Origin: an uncultured bacterium
Lineage (GTDB): Bacteria > Bacillota > Clostridia > Peptostreptococcales > Anaerovoracaceae
Assembly (NCBI GenBank): GCA_905214195.1
Contig: CAJMLH010000028.1
Span: 1-27,652 of the forward strand
Reading direction: 5' to 3'
DNA: 27,652 bases
Of the stretch, positions 15,815-23,653 are shown piece after piece. The number at the start of each line of letters is the position of its first letter. The first letter of the stretch is position 1. The translations under genes and the position numbers were made by a program. The notes beneath the pieces were generated by a model. That model did not search any database, was not told where the DNA came from, and was given only the letters and a program-made list of their open reading frames with translations.

Positions 15815-16423
15815 TTACTTCTCCAAAATTCCGTCCAGCATCAAATTCACTTTAAGAACATTAACGGTTTCTTCACCGAAAATACCTAAGAACTTACCGT
15901 CAGTGCATTTTTGAATAACCTCCCGCACCTCGTCCTCGGTCATATTGTTTGCTTTTGCAATTCTTGCTACCTGATACTCAGCGGCGGCAGGTGAAATATG
16001 CGGGTCAAGTCCGCTGCCCGAGCAGGTTACAAGGTCAACGGGGATTGCCGTTTCGTCCATATCGGGATTGGCCGCTCTGAGCTTTTCCACACGCTCCCGA
16101 ACCAAAGCCTCATATTCTTCGCTTGCCGGGGAAAGATTGGACGGTGCGGCATACATCAGAGTTTTTCCGTTTTCGTCCTTGTAGGTTGAAACATCAATAT
16201 TCATAATGCGCCCCCACATATGCTCGTCATCCGTATACTGTTGACCGAGCAGCTCACAGCCGTACTTTTTTCCGTCAACCTCAATAATACTTCCGTTTGC
16301 TTTATCAGGAAAAATAAGCTGTGCAATGCCTGTTACAATACCTGTATAAACCACGCCGCAGAGCAATGTAAAAATAAGAAAGATTATAGCCGCTCTCGGC
16401 AGTACATTTTTCAATGTTTTCAT
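15815..16423 (-). CDS. kdpC: KdpC, accessory subunit of the potassium-transporting ATPase
   Basis: KdpC is the single-span subunit that stabilises the KdpFABC complex and affects ATP affinity. The 202-aa protein has an N-terminal membrane helix (about residues 10-33) and the family motif TCSGSGLDPHISPAAAEYQVARIA split near residues 133-155. The ATG at 16423 is chosen because AGGAGG lies 9 bases upstream; the longer frame to 16444 includes that site and overlaps the end of kdpB. It is followed after 7 bases by the CBS/CorA remnant. Confidence 0.95.
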   Translation of the reverse strand: MKTLKNVLPRAAIIFLIFTLLCGVVYTGIVTGIAQLIFPDKANGSIIEVDGKKYGCELLGQQYTDDEHMWGRIMNIDVSTYKDENGKTLMYAAPSNLSPASEEYEALVRERVEKLRAANPDMDETAIPVDLVTCSGSGLDPHISPAAAEYQVARIAKANNMTEDEVREVIQKCTDGKFLGIFGEETVNVLKVNLMLDGILEK

Positions 16424-16436
16424 TATAAATTCCTCC

Positions 16437-18506
16437 TTATGCAAGCCCGAAAAGAACTAACAGCATATCAATCAGCTTAATGAAGATAAAAGGTGCCGCA
16501 AGACCGCCGAGACCGTAAATTAACAGATTGTGTGACAAGAGCTTGCCTGCCGGCACCTCACGGTATTTAACGCCTTTGAGTGCCAGCGGAATCAACGCAA
16601 TAATAATCAGCGCGTTGTAAATTATTGCCGATAAAACAGCGCTTTGCGGGGAATGAAGTCCCATAATGTTAAGTGCCGAAAGCCCCGGATAAAGCCCCAT
16701 AAACAAGGCGGGGATAATGGCGAAGTACTTTGCCACATCATTAGCTATCGAGAAGGTGGTCAGACTGCCTCTTGTCATTAAAAGCTGTTTGCCGATGCGG
16801 ACAATATCAATAAGCTTTGTCGGCGACGAATCAAGGTCAACCATATTGCCCGCTTCCTTTGCCGCCTGTGTGCCTGTGTTCATCGCAACCGCCACATCGG
16901 CCTGCGCAAGTGCGGGAGCGTCGTTTGTGCCGTCGCCCGTCATTGCCACAAGGTGTCCCTTGGTTTGAAAATCCCGTATCATATGAAGCTTGCCTTCGGG
17001 CGTTGCTTCGGCAAGAAAATCGTCCACTCCGGCTTCTGCCGCAATAGCGGCGGCGGTCATCGGGTTATCGCCCGTAATCATAATGGTTTTTATGCCCATT
17101 TTGCGAAGATCAGCAAATTTTTCCTTTACGCCCTGCTTGATAATGTCTTTCAGATGAATAACGCCTAAAATCTTATGATTTTTCGCTACAACAAGGGGAG
17201 TTCCGCCTTGGTTCGCAATCTCTTTAACGATTCGGTCGCATTCATTAGAATAAATGCCGCCGTTTTCGGTCACATATTCCTGCATAGTGTCGGCGGCTCC
17301 CTTGCGGATTTCGTTGCCGTCGTAATCAACTCCGCTCATACGGGTTTTCGCCGTAAAGGGGATAAAGGTCATATTCTTGTCGGAAAGCTCTCTGCCGCGA
17401 ATATTAAATTTTTCTTTTGCGAGAATAACTACACTTCTGCCCTCAGGCGTTTCATCGGCAAGCGAGGATAGCTGCGCCGCATCGGCAAGCTCCTGTTCAC
17501 TTGCACCGTCTACCGGAATAAAGGCGCTCGCCTTTCGGTTGCCAAGTGTAATCGTGCCTGTTTTATCAAGCATAAGTATATCTACATCGCCTGCTGCTTC
17601 AATGGCTCTTCCGCTCATTGCAAGTACATTTGCCTGATTGAGTCTGCTCATGCCTGCAATACCGATTGCGGAAAGCAGTGCGCCGATAGTTGTAGGAGCA
17701 AGGCAAACGAGCAAAGCAACCAATGTAGTAACAGATGTAGGATTTTCAATTCCTGCCTGTTTTGCAGAGAATATTGAATAGGTGTAAAGCGATACCGTAA
17801 CAAGAATAAATATAATAGAAAGTGCAACAAGAAAAATTTGAAGTGCGATTTCATTCGGTGTCTTTTTTCTGGAAGCACCCTCTACCATAGCAATCATTTT
17901 ATCAAGAAAACTTTCGCCTGCTTCGTTTGTTATCTGCACAACAATTTGGTCGGAAAGTACGGTTGTACCGCCTGTTACGGCGCTTCTGTCACCGCCTGCT
18001 TCACGAATAACGGGTGCAGATTCGCCTGTGATGGCGCTTTCATCTACAGAAGCGGCTCCTTCAATTACTTCGCCGTCGCCGGGAATTTGCTCGCCCGCTT
18101 TTACTATGACAATGTCGCCTTTTTTAAGCGTAGCCGAAGAAACAGGGGTTATCTGATTTTTTTTATCTACAGATGGAATTTTATTCGCCTGTACATCTTT
18201 TTTTGAAGCTCGCAGAGCGTCTGCCTGCGCTTTTCCGCGTCCTTCGGCAATGGCTTCTGCAAAATTTGCAAACAAACAGGTGAACCACAGAATAACTGCG
18301 ATTGCCAATGTGTAACCGCTTGAAGCGTCTTTCAAACCGAACAGGGAAACAAGCCAGAGTATGCTTGTCAGAATTGCGGAAATATAGACTAAAAGCATAA
18401 CAGGATTTTGTACCTGCGTTTTTGGATTTAATTTTATAAACGATTCTTTTATAGCTCTGCCGAGCATCTTTTTATCGGCAAAAGCACTTTTTGTTTTAGA
18501 TGCCAT
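16437..18506 (-). CDS. kdpB: KdpB, catalytic P-type ATPase subunit
   Basis: KdpB hydrolyses ATP to energise K+ import by KdpFABC. The 689-aa protein shows the phosphorylation motif DKTGTITLG with D314, the actuator motif ITGESAPV (TGES), MTGDGTNDAPALAQADVA in the hinge, and membrane helices at both ends. Length matches the family. The ATG has an AGGAGG site about 8 bases upstream, and the gene lies 12 bases after kdpA. No damage is visible. Confidence 0.97.
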   Translation of the reverse strand: MASKTKSAFADKKMLGRAIKESFIKLNPKTQVQNPVMLLVYISAILTSILWLVSLFGLKDASSGYTLAIAVILWFTCLFANFAEAIAEGRGKAQADALRASKKDVQANKIPSVDKKNQITPVSSATLKKGDIVIVKAGEQIPGDGEVIEGAASVDESAITGESAPVIREAGGDRSAVTGGTTVLSDQIVVQITNEAGESFLDKMIAMVEGASRKKTPNEIALQIFLVALSIIFILVTVSLYTYSIFSAKQAGIENPTSVTTLVALLVCLAPTTIGALLSAIGIAGMSRLNQANVLAMSGRAIEAAGDVDILMLDKTGTITLGNRKASAFIPVDGASEQELADAAQLSSLADETPEGRSVVILAKEKFNIRGRELSDKNMTFIPFTAKTRMSGVDYDGNEIRKGAADTMQEYVTENGGIYSNECDRIVKEIANQGGTPLVVAKNHKILGVIHLKDIIKQGVKEKFADLRKMGIKTIMITGDNPMTAAAIAAEAGVDDFLAEATPEGKLHMIRDFQTKGHLVAMTGDGTNDAPALAQADVAVAMNTGTQAAKEAGNMVDLDSSPTKLIDIVRIGKQLLMTRGSLTTFSIANDVAKYFAIIPALFMGLYPGLSALNIMGLHSPQSAVLSAIIYNALIIIALIPLALKGVKYREVPAGKLLSHNLLIYGLGGLAAPFIFIKLIDMLLVLFGLA

Positions 18507-18518
18507 AACAGTGCCTCC

Positions 18519-20333
18519 TTACATTACATTACTGAAAAATTCAGCCAACGGTCCGAGCGCTAACGCAGGGAAGAAGCTGAGCGCACCGATAATCAGTACA
18601 ATCAAAATCAGCAAAAATACAAACATACCGTTTGTTGTGGAAAGTGTACCTGCACTTGTTGCAATTCTCTTTTTGCCTGCAAGACTGCCTGCGATTGCCA
18701 ATGTTCCGATAATCGGAAGGAAACGGGCAAACAGCATTACAAGACCGAGTATAATATTTAAAAATACGGTATTAGCATTAAATCCTGCAAAAGCAGAGCC
18801 GTTGTTGGCACCGCAGGAAGAAAATGCGTAAAGCATTTCGGAAAATCCGTGCGCTCCTGTGTTGTTCAGACTATCCGCTACGCTCGGAACAGCTGCCGCA
18901 ATACCGCTTCCGACCAAAATTGCTATCGGTGTAGCAAGACAAACAAGAACAGACCATTTCATTTCGTACGGCTCAATTTTTTTACCCAAAAATTCAGGTG
19001 TTCTGCCGACCATAAGGCCTGCTATAAATACCGTTAAAATCGCAAAGGCAAGCATACCGTAAAGACCGCATCCGACGCCTCCGAAAATTACTTCGCCCAA
19101 TTGCATCAAAAGCATTGTTACCATACCGCCGAGAGGTGTGTAACTGTCGTGCATTGAGTTTACGGAACCGCTCGAAGCTGCTGTTGTAAACGCTGCCCAA
19201 GTCGATGAGGAAGCGATGCCGAAGCGAGACTCCTTGCCCTCCATATTTCCTCCTGCCTGCTCAACTGTGGAAATATCAACCATTCCGTCTTGAGCAAGTT
19301 GAGGTGTTGCAAGCTGTTCGCTGACGGCAATAGAGCCGAGAGCCAATGCAAGACAAATAAACATTGCCATAAAGATTGCAACGCCCTGCTTTTTATTTTT
19401 CACTGCCTTACCGAAAGTGAAACACAGTGCAGCAGGAATAAGCAGTATTGAAATCATTTCAATCAAATTTGTAAATCCGTTCGGATTTTCTAAAGGATGA
19501 GCAGAGTTTACGCCCATATAACCTCCGCCGTTTGTGCCTGTTTGTTTAATGGCTACCTGACTTGCGGCAGGGCCCATAGGTACGAATTGTTCGGTAACAA
19601 TTTCTGCGTCTTCAACAGTTTCTCCGTTTACCGTTACAATATTTTTTTCAAGGTCAATTTCAGCATTTTCAATGATTTCACCCTCTGCACTTACTGCAAT
19701 CGGTTCAACGAGCGATACGGTTTCGGCGCTTTTGAAGTTTTGAATAACGCCTCCGCCTATAAGGCAAAGTGAAATTACAAGATTGAGCGGAATTAAAATG
19801 TGAATGACAATTCTTGTCATATCAACCCAAAAACTGCCTAAACCGTCTGCCTTGACTTTTATAAAGCCTCGTATCAAAGCAAACAATACAGCAATACCGG
19901 TGGCTGCCGAAACAAAGTTCTGTACGGTAAGTCCGAGCGCCTGTGTAAGGTAGCTGAGCGTTGACTCGCCGCTGTATGCCTGCCAGTTTGTGTTGGTTAT
20001 AAAACTTGCCGCAGTGTTAAATGCCAAATCCCATTTCACACCTGCAAGCCCTTGCGTGTTTCCGGGAAGAACTCCCTGTAAAAGTTGAAGTAAAAATAAG
20101 AATACAAAGCCGATGCCTGAAAAAATCAAAACAGAAACGGCATATTTTTTCCAATTCATTTGCTCGTCTTTATTGACGCGCATAACTTTATATACAGCAT
20201 TTTCGCAAGGCGTAAGAATTTTGGAAAGAAATGTTTTTTCTCCGTTCATTACTTTTTTAATGTATGCGCCGAGCGGAATAGCCAAAGCAATAAGTACAGC
20301 AAGATAAAGTATATATTGTATTACTGCATTCAT
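18519..20333 (-). CDS. kdpA: KdpA, potassium-binding channel-like subunit
   Basis: KdpA takes up K+ through a selectivity filter built from four pore loops, all visible: NTNWQAYSGES (about residues 114-124), GTNGGGYMGVNSAHPLENP (about 265-285), SGSVNSMHDSYTPLGG (about 385-405) and SSCGANNGSAFAG (about 505-520). At 604 aa it is longer than the enteric protein of about 557 aa. The excess is mainly an acidic insert before the second pore loop that contains two copies of a nine-residue unit: GEIIENAEI (218-226) and GETVEDAEI (237-245). A GGGGATG stretch inside the end of kdpF serves as a modest ribosome binding site. Confidence 0.97.
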   Translation of the reverse strand: MNAVIQYILYLAVLIALAIPLGAYIKKVMNGEKTFLSKILTPCENAVYKVMRVNKDEQMNWKKYAVSVLIFSGIGFVFLFLLQLLQGVLPGNTQGLAGVKWDLAFNTAASFITNTNWQAYSGESTLSYLTQALGLTVQNFVSAATGIAVLFALIRGFIKVKADGLGSFWVDMTRIVIHILIPLNLVISLCLIGGGVIQNFKSAETVSLVEPIAVSAEGEIIENAEIDLEKNIVTVNGETVEDAEIVTEQFVPMGPAASQVAIKQTGTNGGGYMGVNSAHPLENPNGFTNLIEMISILLIPAALCFTFGKAVKNKKQGVAIFMAMFICLALALGSIAVSEQLATPQLAQDGMVDISTVEQAGGNMEGKESRFGIASSSTWAAFTTAASSGSVNSMHDSYTPLGGMVTMLLMQLGEVIFGGVGCGLYGMLAFAILTVFIAGLMVGRTPEFLGKKIEPYEMKWSVLVCLATPIAILVGSGIAAAVPSVADSLNNTGAHGFSEMLYAFSSCGANNGSAFAGFNANTVFLNIILGLVMLFARFLPIIGTLAIAGSLAGKKRIATSAGTLSTTNGMFVFLLILIVLIIGALSFFPALALGPLAEFFSNVM

Positions 20334-20335
20334 TT

Positions 20336-20422
20336 TTACTCATCCCCTTTCATTAGTATATAGACATAATAAATGAGCAGTGCCGCAGCACAAAGACCGA
20401 TAAATGCAATTATAATATTCAT
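20336..20422 (-). CDS. kdpF: KdpF, small membrane subunit of the Kdp complex
   Basis: This 28-aa ORF begins MNIIIAFIGLCAAALLIYYV and is one membrane helix with a short charged end (MKGDE). It lies directly before kdpA, with 2 bases between its stop and the kdpA ATG, which is the normal place and size for KdpF, the lipid-like stabilising peptide of KdpFABC. An AGAGGTAGGA stretch precedes the ATG. It is easily missed by gene finders because of its length. Confidence 0.88.
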   Translation of the reverse strand: MNIIIAFIGLCAAALLIYYVYILMKGDE

Positions 20423-20489
20423 AGTCCTACCTCTTTGCATTACATTTTAGCAACATAAAAATTAAATTTGGGTTAGCAGAATTCACGGC

Positions 20490-20522
20490 GTATTAAGATT
20501 GTATTAAGATTGTATTAAGATT
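20490..20522 (-). promoter_or_regulatory. Three perfect 11-bp tandem repeats: candidate KdpE operator
   Basis: GTATTAAGATT occurs three times back to back on the plus strand (20490-20500, 20501-20511, 20512-20522), read as AATCTTAATAC on the kdp strand. They lie 68-100 bases before the kdpF start. OmpR/PhoB-family regulators typically bind direct repeats spaced 10-11 bp on one face of the helix, so this spacing fits KdpE. A TAAAAT (20444-20449, minus) is a possible -10 downstream. Confidence 0.6.
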
Positions 20523-20636
20523 GAAAAAATCGAGCCCGATATGTTTTAAAACTGAAATGTTAATAAAAACTGCGTTAAAAGGCACTGCAAAGCAAACTTC
20601 AGACATATTGTGTTCGACTTTGTTCATTTTAAATAA

Positions 20637-20831
20637 TTACAACCACCCGAAAATCAATGCTATAGGAGCCGTAATGACGACGGTAAAGAAAAATACGGCA
20701 GCAATAACGCAAATCGGCATACCGATAAATACCGCAAAAAAGGACAGATACGGATGCTTGAATGCGAAATGCTCCGTACGTGCTTCAATGCGCTTATCAA
20801 ATTCGTGTATAGCTTTAAATATGGCTGACAT
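20637..20831 (-). CDS. Unknown 64-aa membrane protein upstream of kdpFABC
   Basis: A good AGGAGGG lies about 8 bases before the ATG. The N-terminal half is charged (KAIHEFDKRIEARTEHFAF), followed by two hydrophobic stretches (about residues 28-45 and 46-62, with MPICVIAAVFFF and VVITAPIALIFGWL) that could form a hairpin in the membrane. It points the same way as kdp, about 115 bases before the tandem repeats. It may be a local accessory or sensor protein for potassium uptake, or unrelated element cargo. I do not recognise a named family. Confidence 0.6.
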   Translation of the reverse strand: MSAIFKAIHEFDKRIEARTEHFAFKHPYLSFFAVFIGMPICVIAAVFFFTVVITAPIALIFGWL

Positions 20832-20952
20832 ATTTAATCCCTCCTTACGCTAACAGAATAGCACAGGAGAAATAAAAACGGGGAAAAGACCTCATTGATT
20901 ACTGTTAAGAAAAAATAAAGTCTCAATTAGTGGAACTTACCTGCCAAAATGG

Positions 20953-20999
20953 AAAGCGGCGGCAGAAAGAATAGAATCTTCCTGCCGCCGCCGCTTTTT
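20953..20999 (-). terminator. GC-rich hairpin terminator after the sigma-like gene
   Basis: GCGGCGGCAG (20956-20965) pairs with CTGCCGCCGC (20982-20991), extended by AAGA/TCTT in the loop. It sits within 15 bases of the sigma-like gene stop. On the minus strand it is followed by TTTCCATTTT; the T run is cleaner on the plus strand, so it may work both ways. Confidence 0.7.
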
Positions 21000-21005
21000 G
21001 CTAAT

Positions 21006-21911
21006 TCATATTAAATTTTTTATTGCTTTTCTTATCTTATCCAATGCTTTTTCACACTTATTATGAGCCGTATTTGCCGAGCTGTATTCGTGATCGGTGG
21101 CAATGTCGGTATACATCATCGGCTTAATGGGTTTCTTCTTGGGATCGCCGTATTCGTCGAGGTCATCATAATCCATATAGAAGGTACTGTGACAATCAAA
21201 GCAGAAGCCGAGCCGCTGGGCGAGCATCATTCTCTCCGTGTATTCGAGCTTGTCATAGGCATCCCACAGACGGGCGTATAGTTCGCCCTTCATATACAGC
21301 GTGTACGTGTCGGAGGTGGTATCGGGGTGCGCTTCTTCTGTGCTTTCCGCTTCATCATCCTCTGCATACTGCTGATAGAGGTCAACACGGTTTTCGTTAA
21401 GCAAGCCGCCGAGCAGAATTTCTTTTGTATCTTCTACGGTTTCGCTAAGCTCAGCGGCAACCGTTTCAAGTACAGCATCAGCATAACTGCGGTCATATTT
21501 ATCCCACACCGCCATTGCTTTGCGGAGTTTGGTATATTCCGCAATGCTTTGTGCTGTGAAGCCTGTACGAATAGAGCGCACATAGTCCAGTATCTCCCGT
21601 TCTACATACCGTTCCTTGAATGAGGTAAACGGTGCGCCTTGCTCAATATCATAATTCGTTAATGCTTTGAGCAAGCCGGCGATATACGTCTGTTTCATAT
21701 CCGCAAAATGCTCCGGCATAAAGAGCTTTCGCATATATCCCTGCACATTGTTGTTAAGCGTTTTTTCATAATAATGCAGAAACCAAGCAAAATAGCAGTT
21801 ATCTTTCTCTTTCAGATAGGTCACAATATATTCCTGCAAATCCCACTTCGGCGGTGCCGGAACAATGCGGTACATATTCAAATCCTTTTCGTCAATATAC
21901 GTTTCTTTCAC
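21006..21911 (-). CDS. Sigma-70-like regulator of a mobile element
   Basis: The 301-aa protein resembles divergent sigma factors of clostridial mobile elements. A region-2-like part lies at about residues 65-115 (KQTYIAGLLKALTNYDIEQG, then FTSFKERYVEREILDYVRS). The C-terminal end (NTAHNKCEKALDKIRKAI) looks like the last helix of a region 4, and between them is an acidic linker (EDDEAESTEE). GTG at 21911 is taken as the start because GGAGGTG lies 6 bases upstream; the frame itself opens at a TTG at 21926 that overlaps that site. It begins 21 bases after the zinc-finger gene and is probably cotranscribed with it. It could switch on element genes, or be a degenerate sigma with another role. Confidence 0.6.
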   Translation of the reverse strand: MKETYIDEKDLNMYRIVPAPPKWDLQEYIVTYLKEKDNCYFAWFLHYYEKTLNNNVQGYMRKLFMPEHFADMKQTYIAGLLKALTNYDIEQGAPFTSFKERYVEREILDYVRSIRTGFTAQSIAEYTKLRKAMAVWDKYDRSYADAVLETVAAELSETVEDTKEILLGGLLNENRVDLYQQYAEDDEAESTEEAHPDTTSDTYTLYMKGELYARLWDAYDKLEYTERMMLAQRLGFCFDCHSTFYMDYDDLDEYGDPKKKPIKPMMYTDIATDHEYSSANTAHNKCEKALDKIRKAIKNLI

Positions 21912-21932
21912 GGCACTCACCTCCAATCTGTG

Positions 21933-23069
21933 TTATTTGTCGTTCAATCGTCTGTCGGCTTCGGCATAGAGCCTTTCACGGCTCATATCCGTTTCATACT
22001 GCCCGTTGGCATAGTCGGGATCGTTCTTGGCAAGCTGCATATATTCCTTTGCCAGAGCAAGGGCGGCAGTTGCCAAAGCATTATCAATTTTTACTCTCTG
22101 TCGCTCCACACGGATAGCGGAACAACGGTTTTTGTAAATGCGGATAACGGGGTTTCCGTCTGCAAGTTCCTTGCGGTTGATTCTTGCTGCGTATTTTCGG
22201 CAAGTAATGGCTTTGCCCTTTAGTTTGAACGGCGCATATCCCGTACAGTATTTCTGCCGTGCCGCAGAGGTCATAAGGAAATACTTTTTGCAGATAACGC
22301 ATTGCCTTGGATAATGTCCGTGATGTAAGCCTTCAAAAAAGTCGGTAATCACAAAACTGTAATAGCTGTCAAAGTAGAGTCTGCGAGCAAGGGTTTCCGT
22401 TTTGCTTCGTGTGGATTTTAATATGGGGACGTATTCCGTTGTTACAGGGAACGGAACCGAGCCAAATATTTCTAATGCTATCGGGAGCAGATGTTCCTCG
22501 TCAAAGCGATCGGCTTCATCCACACGACTCGCAAAGGTTTTAAGTTGTTCAAAGGATTTCATCAGGTCGTCTCTCAGACCATCATAAAAGGCAAGAGTTT
22601 TCTTAACCTCACTCAGCAAAGCGGCGGCTTCCTTGAAAAAGTCCTCGTCAAATTCTTTTGGGAGGATGTTAAACATTGTTTGTCCTTTATCCATAGCCAT
22701 TACTTTAGAACGGCGCTGAAAATATTCAACGATTCTATTGCCGTTTTCCTCAGTAAAAAGTGCCGCTATTCTGTTACGCTCAGCATCTACATCAAGCATA
22801 TCAAAAGGCTTTAACCAAGGAAGTGCGTTAAAAATATTCAGTATGTCCGCACCAGCTCTTAAAAAATTAGGCACGAACAAATATCCTTTTTCCAGAGTAC
22901 CCTCTATAAGCCAAGTATCACTTGTAAACACAATGATCCGTGTAGCGGTATCGTTAATATAATATTGTGTCAGCAGGTGCGCCGCAAAAGTTCCTGCAGG
23001 ATAACTTTTGCCGCCGATATGCACTCTGCCGTCACGATAATCGGCACTGAAAAAGCTGATTTTATCCAT
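21933..23069 (-). CDS. Zinc-finger-like protein, probably DUF6076 family
   Basis: The 378-aa soluble protein has no signal or membrane segment. The distinctive part, at about residues 255-300, holds CVICKKYFL, then QKYCTGY, then ITCRKYAAR: a Cys-rich treble-clef-like zinc site. The N-terminal 250 residues are mixed alpha/beta without known catalytic motifs. I assign DUF6076 from memory of this cysteine pattern and the element context; function unknown. The ATG has a GGAGG site about 11 bases upstream, a little far. A consensus promoter lies 130 bases upstream, divergent from the VLP/parM genes. Confidence 0.65.
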   Translation of the reverse strand: MDKISFFSADYRDGRVHIGGKSYPAGTFAAHLLTQYYINDTATRIIVFTSDTWLIEGTLEKGYLFVPNFLRAGADILNIFNALPWLKPFDMLDVDAERNRIAALFTEENGNRIVEYFQRRSKVMAMDKGQTMFNILPKEFDEDFFKEAAALLSEVKKTLAFYDGLRDDLMKSFEQLKTFASRVDEADRFDEEHLLPIALEIFGSVPFPVTTEYVPILKSTRSKTETLARRLYFDSYYSFVITDFFEGLHHGHYPRQCVICKKYFLMTSAARQKYCTGYAPFKLKGKAITCRKYAARINRKELADGNPVIRIYKNRCSAIRVERQRVKIDNALATAALALAKEYMQLAKNDPDYANGQYETDMSRERLYAEADRRLNDK

Positions 23070-23200
23070 ATTCCGCTATACCTCCATACTAATACTATCA
23101 AAAGAAGTGTCCCATAAAACTCCCTTTAGTTTATCGGAACAAAAAAGTTTTTCAAATATTTTTCTGAACATTTTTGTTTTCGTAAAGTACACTTTTGATT

Positions 23201-23229
23201 ATTATATCACAAAAACTCCGTATTTTCAA
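23201..23229 (-). promoter_or_regulatory. Promoter of the DUF6076/sigma-like operon
   Basis: On the minus strand, TTGAAA (23224-23229), a 17-base spacer and TATAAT (23201-23206) form a near-consensus promoter with an extended -10 TGA directly before TATAAT. The untranslated leader would be about 125 bases. Confidence 0.75.
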
Positions 23230-23340
23230 GGCGTTCACGGTGTTACGCTTTTTGATTTCTGTGTGTTATCTCACTTTTCCAAGAACTCGTTTTCGTGTGT
23301 ATTAAAATATATGAGGGAGCGAAAACCTCACAAATACTCA

Positions 23341-23380
23341 GGGCATTGCCGTCGGGAAACCGGCGGCTTATTTATTGCCC
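23341..23380 (+). promoter_or_regulatory. Structured 5' leader of the VLP gene
   Basis: GCCGTCGG (23348-23355) and CCGGCGGC (23360-23367) form an 8-bp stem closed by a GAAA tetraloop (GNRA type). An outer stem GGGCA/TGCCC (23341-23345 with 23376-23380) encloses it. A smaller hairpin TGAGG/CCTCA lies at 23312-23330. The structure ends 8 bases before the GGGAGG of the VLP gene. It could be a regulatory RNA fold or a protein-binding DNA site. Confidence 0.5.
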
Positions 23381-23403
23381 GAAAACGAAGGGAGGAAAGG
23401 TCT

Positions 23404-23634
23404 ATGATGAAGATCACACCGAAGCAAGTAGAAAAGGTTCACCGTCTTGTCAGAGAGCTTTGTGCCAACTGTGATGAGGACGGCAACTGCATCCTGCTTG
23501 ACGATGGCGAAGCACACCGCTGTGTGCAGCTTATCTCTATCTACGGTATCTACTGCAATTATTTCAAAGAAGCGGTACTGCCCAGCGACAGAGAACTGTA
23601 TGAGCAAATCAAGAAAATCAACAAATTAAAGTAA
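23404..23634 (+). CDS. Cysteine-rich VLP-domain protein
   Basis: The 76-aa protein starts at the first of two ATGs after GGGAGGAAAGG. It has four Cys in the order CANC-DEDGNC ... HRC and a fifth in GIYCNYF, matching the Cys_rich_VLP family found in Tn1549- and Tn916-like conjugative elements, where it usually precedes parM, as here. The role is unknown; the cysteines suggest metal binding. The frame extends upstream to 23107, but that part overlaps the structured leader and lacks coding character. Confidence 0.8.
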   Translation: MMKITPKQVEKVHRLVRELCANCDEDGNCILLDDGEAHRCVQLISIYGIYCNYFKEAVLPSDRELYEQIKKINKLK

Positions 23635-23653
23635 GAAAAGGAGAAATGTAATT

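Larger units (their letters stand above)
23070..23403. other. Divergent control region between the DUF6076 and VLP genes
   Basis: This stretch of 334 bases holds the minus-strand promoter at 23201-23229 and a plus-strand structured leader at 23312-23380. CGTTTTCG at 23288-23295 and CGAAAACG at 23380-23387 form an 8-bp inverted repeat about 85 bases apart, which could bring the leader and the VLP ribosome binding site together. I see no gene. Confidence 0.6.

Noticed and set aside
20490..20522. Tandem repeat as a CRISPR array
   Set aside because: The units are 11 bp, directly adjacent and without spacers, and no cas genes are present.
23107..23403. Long N-terminal extension of the Cys-rich VLP protein
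   Set aside because: The strong ribosome binding site is at 23388-23400, the family is about 75 aa, and the upstream part overlaps the structured leader and lacks coding character.
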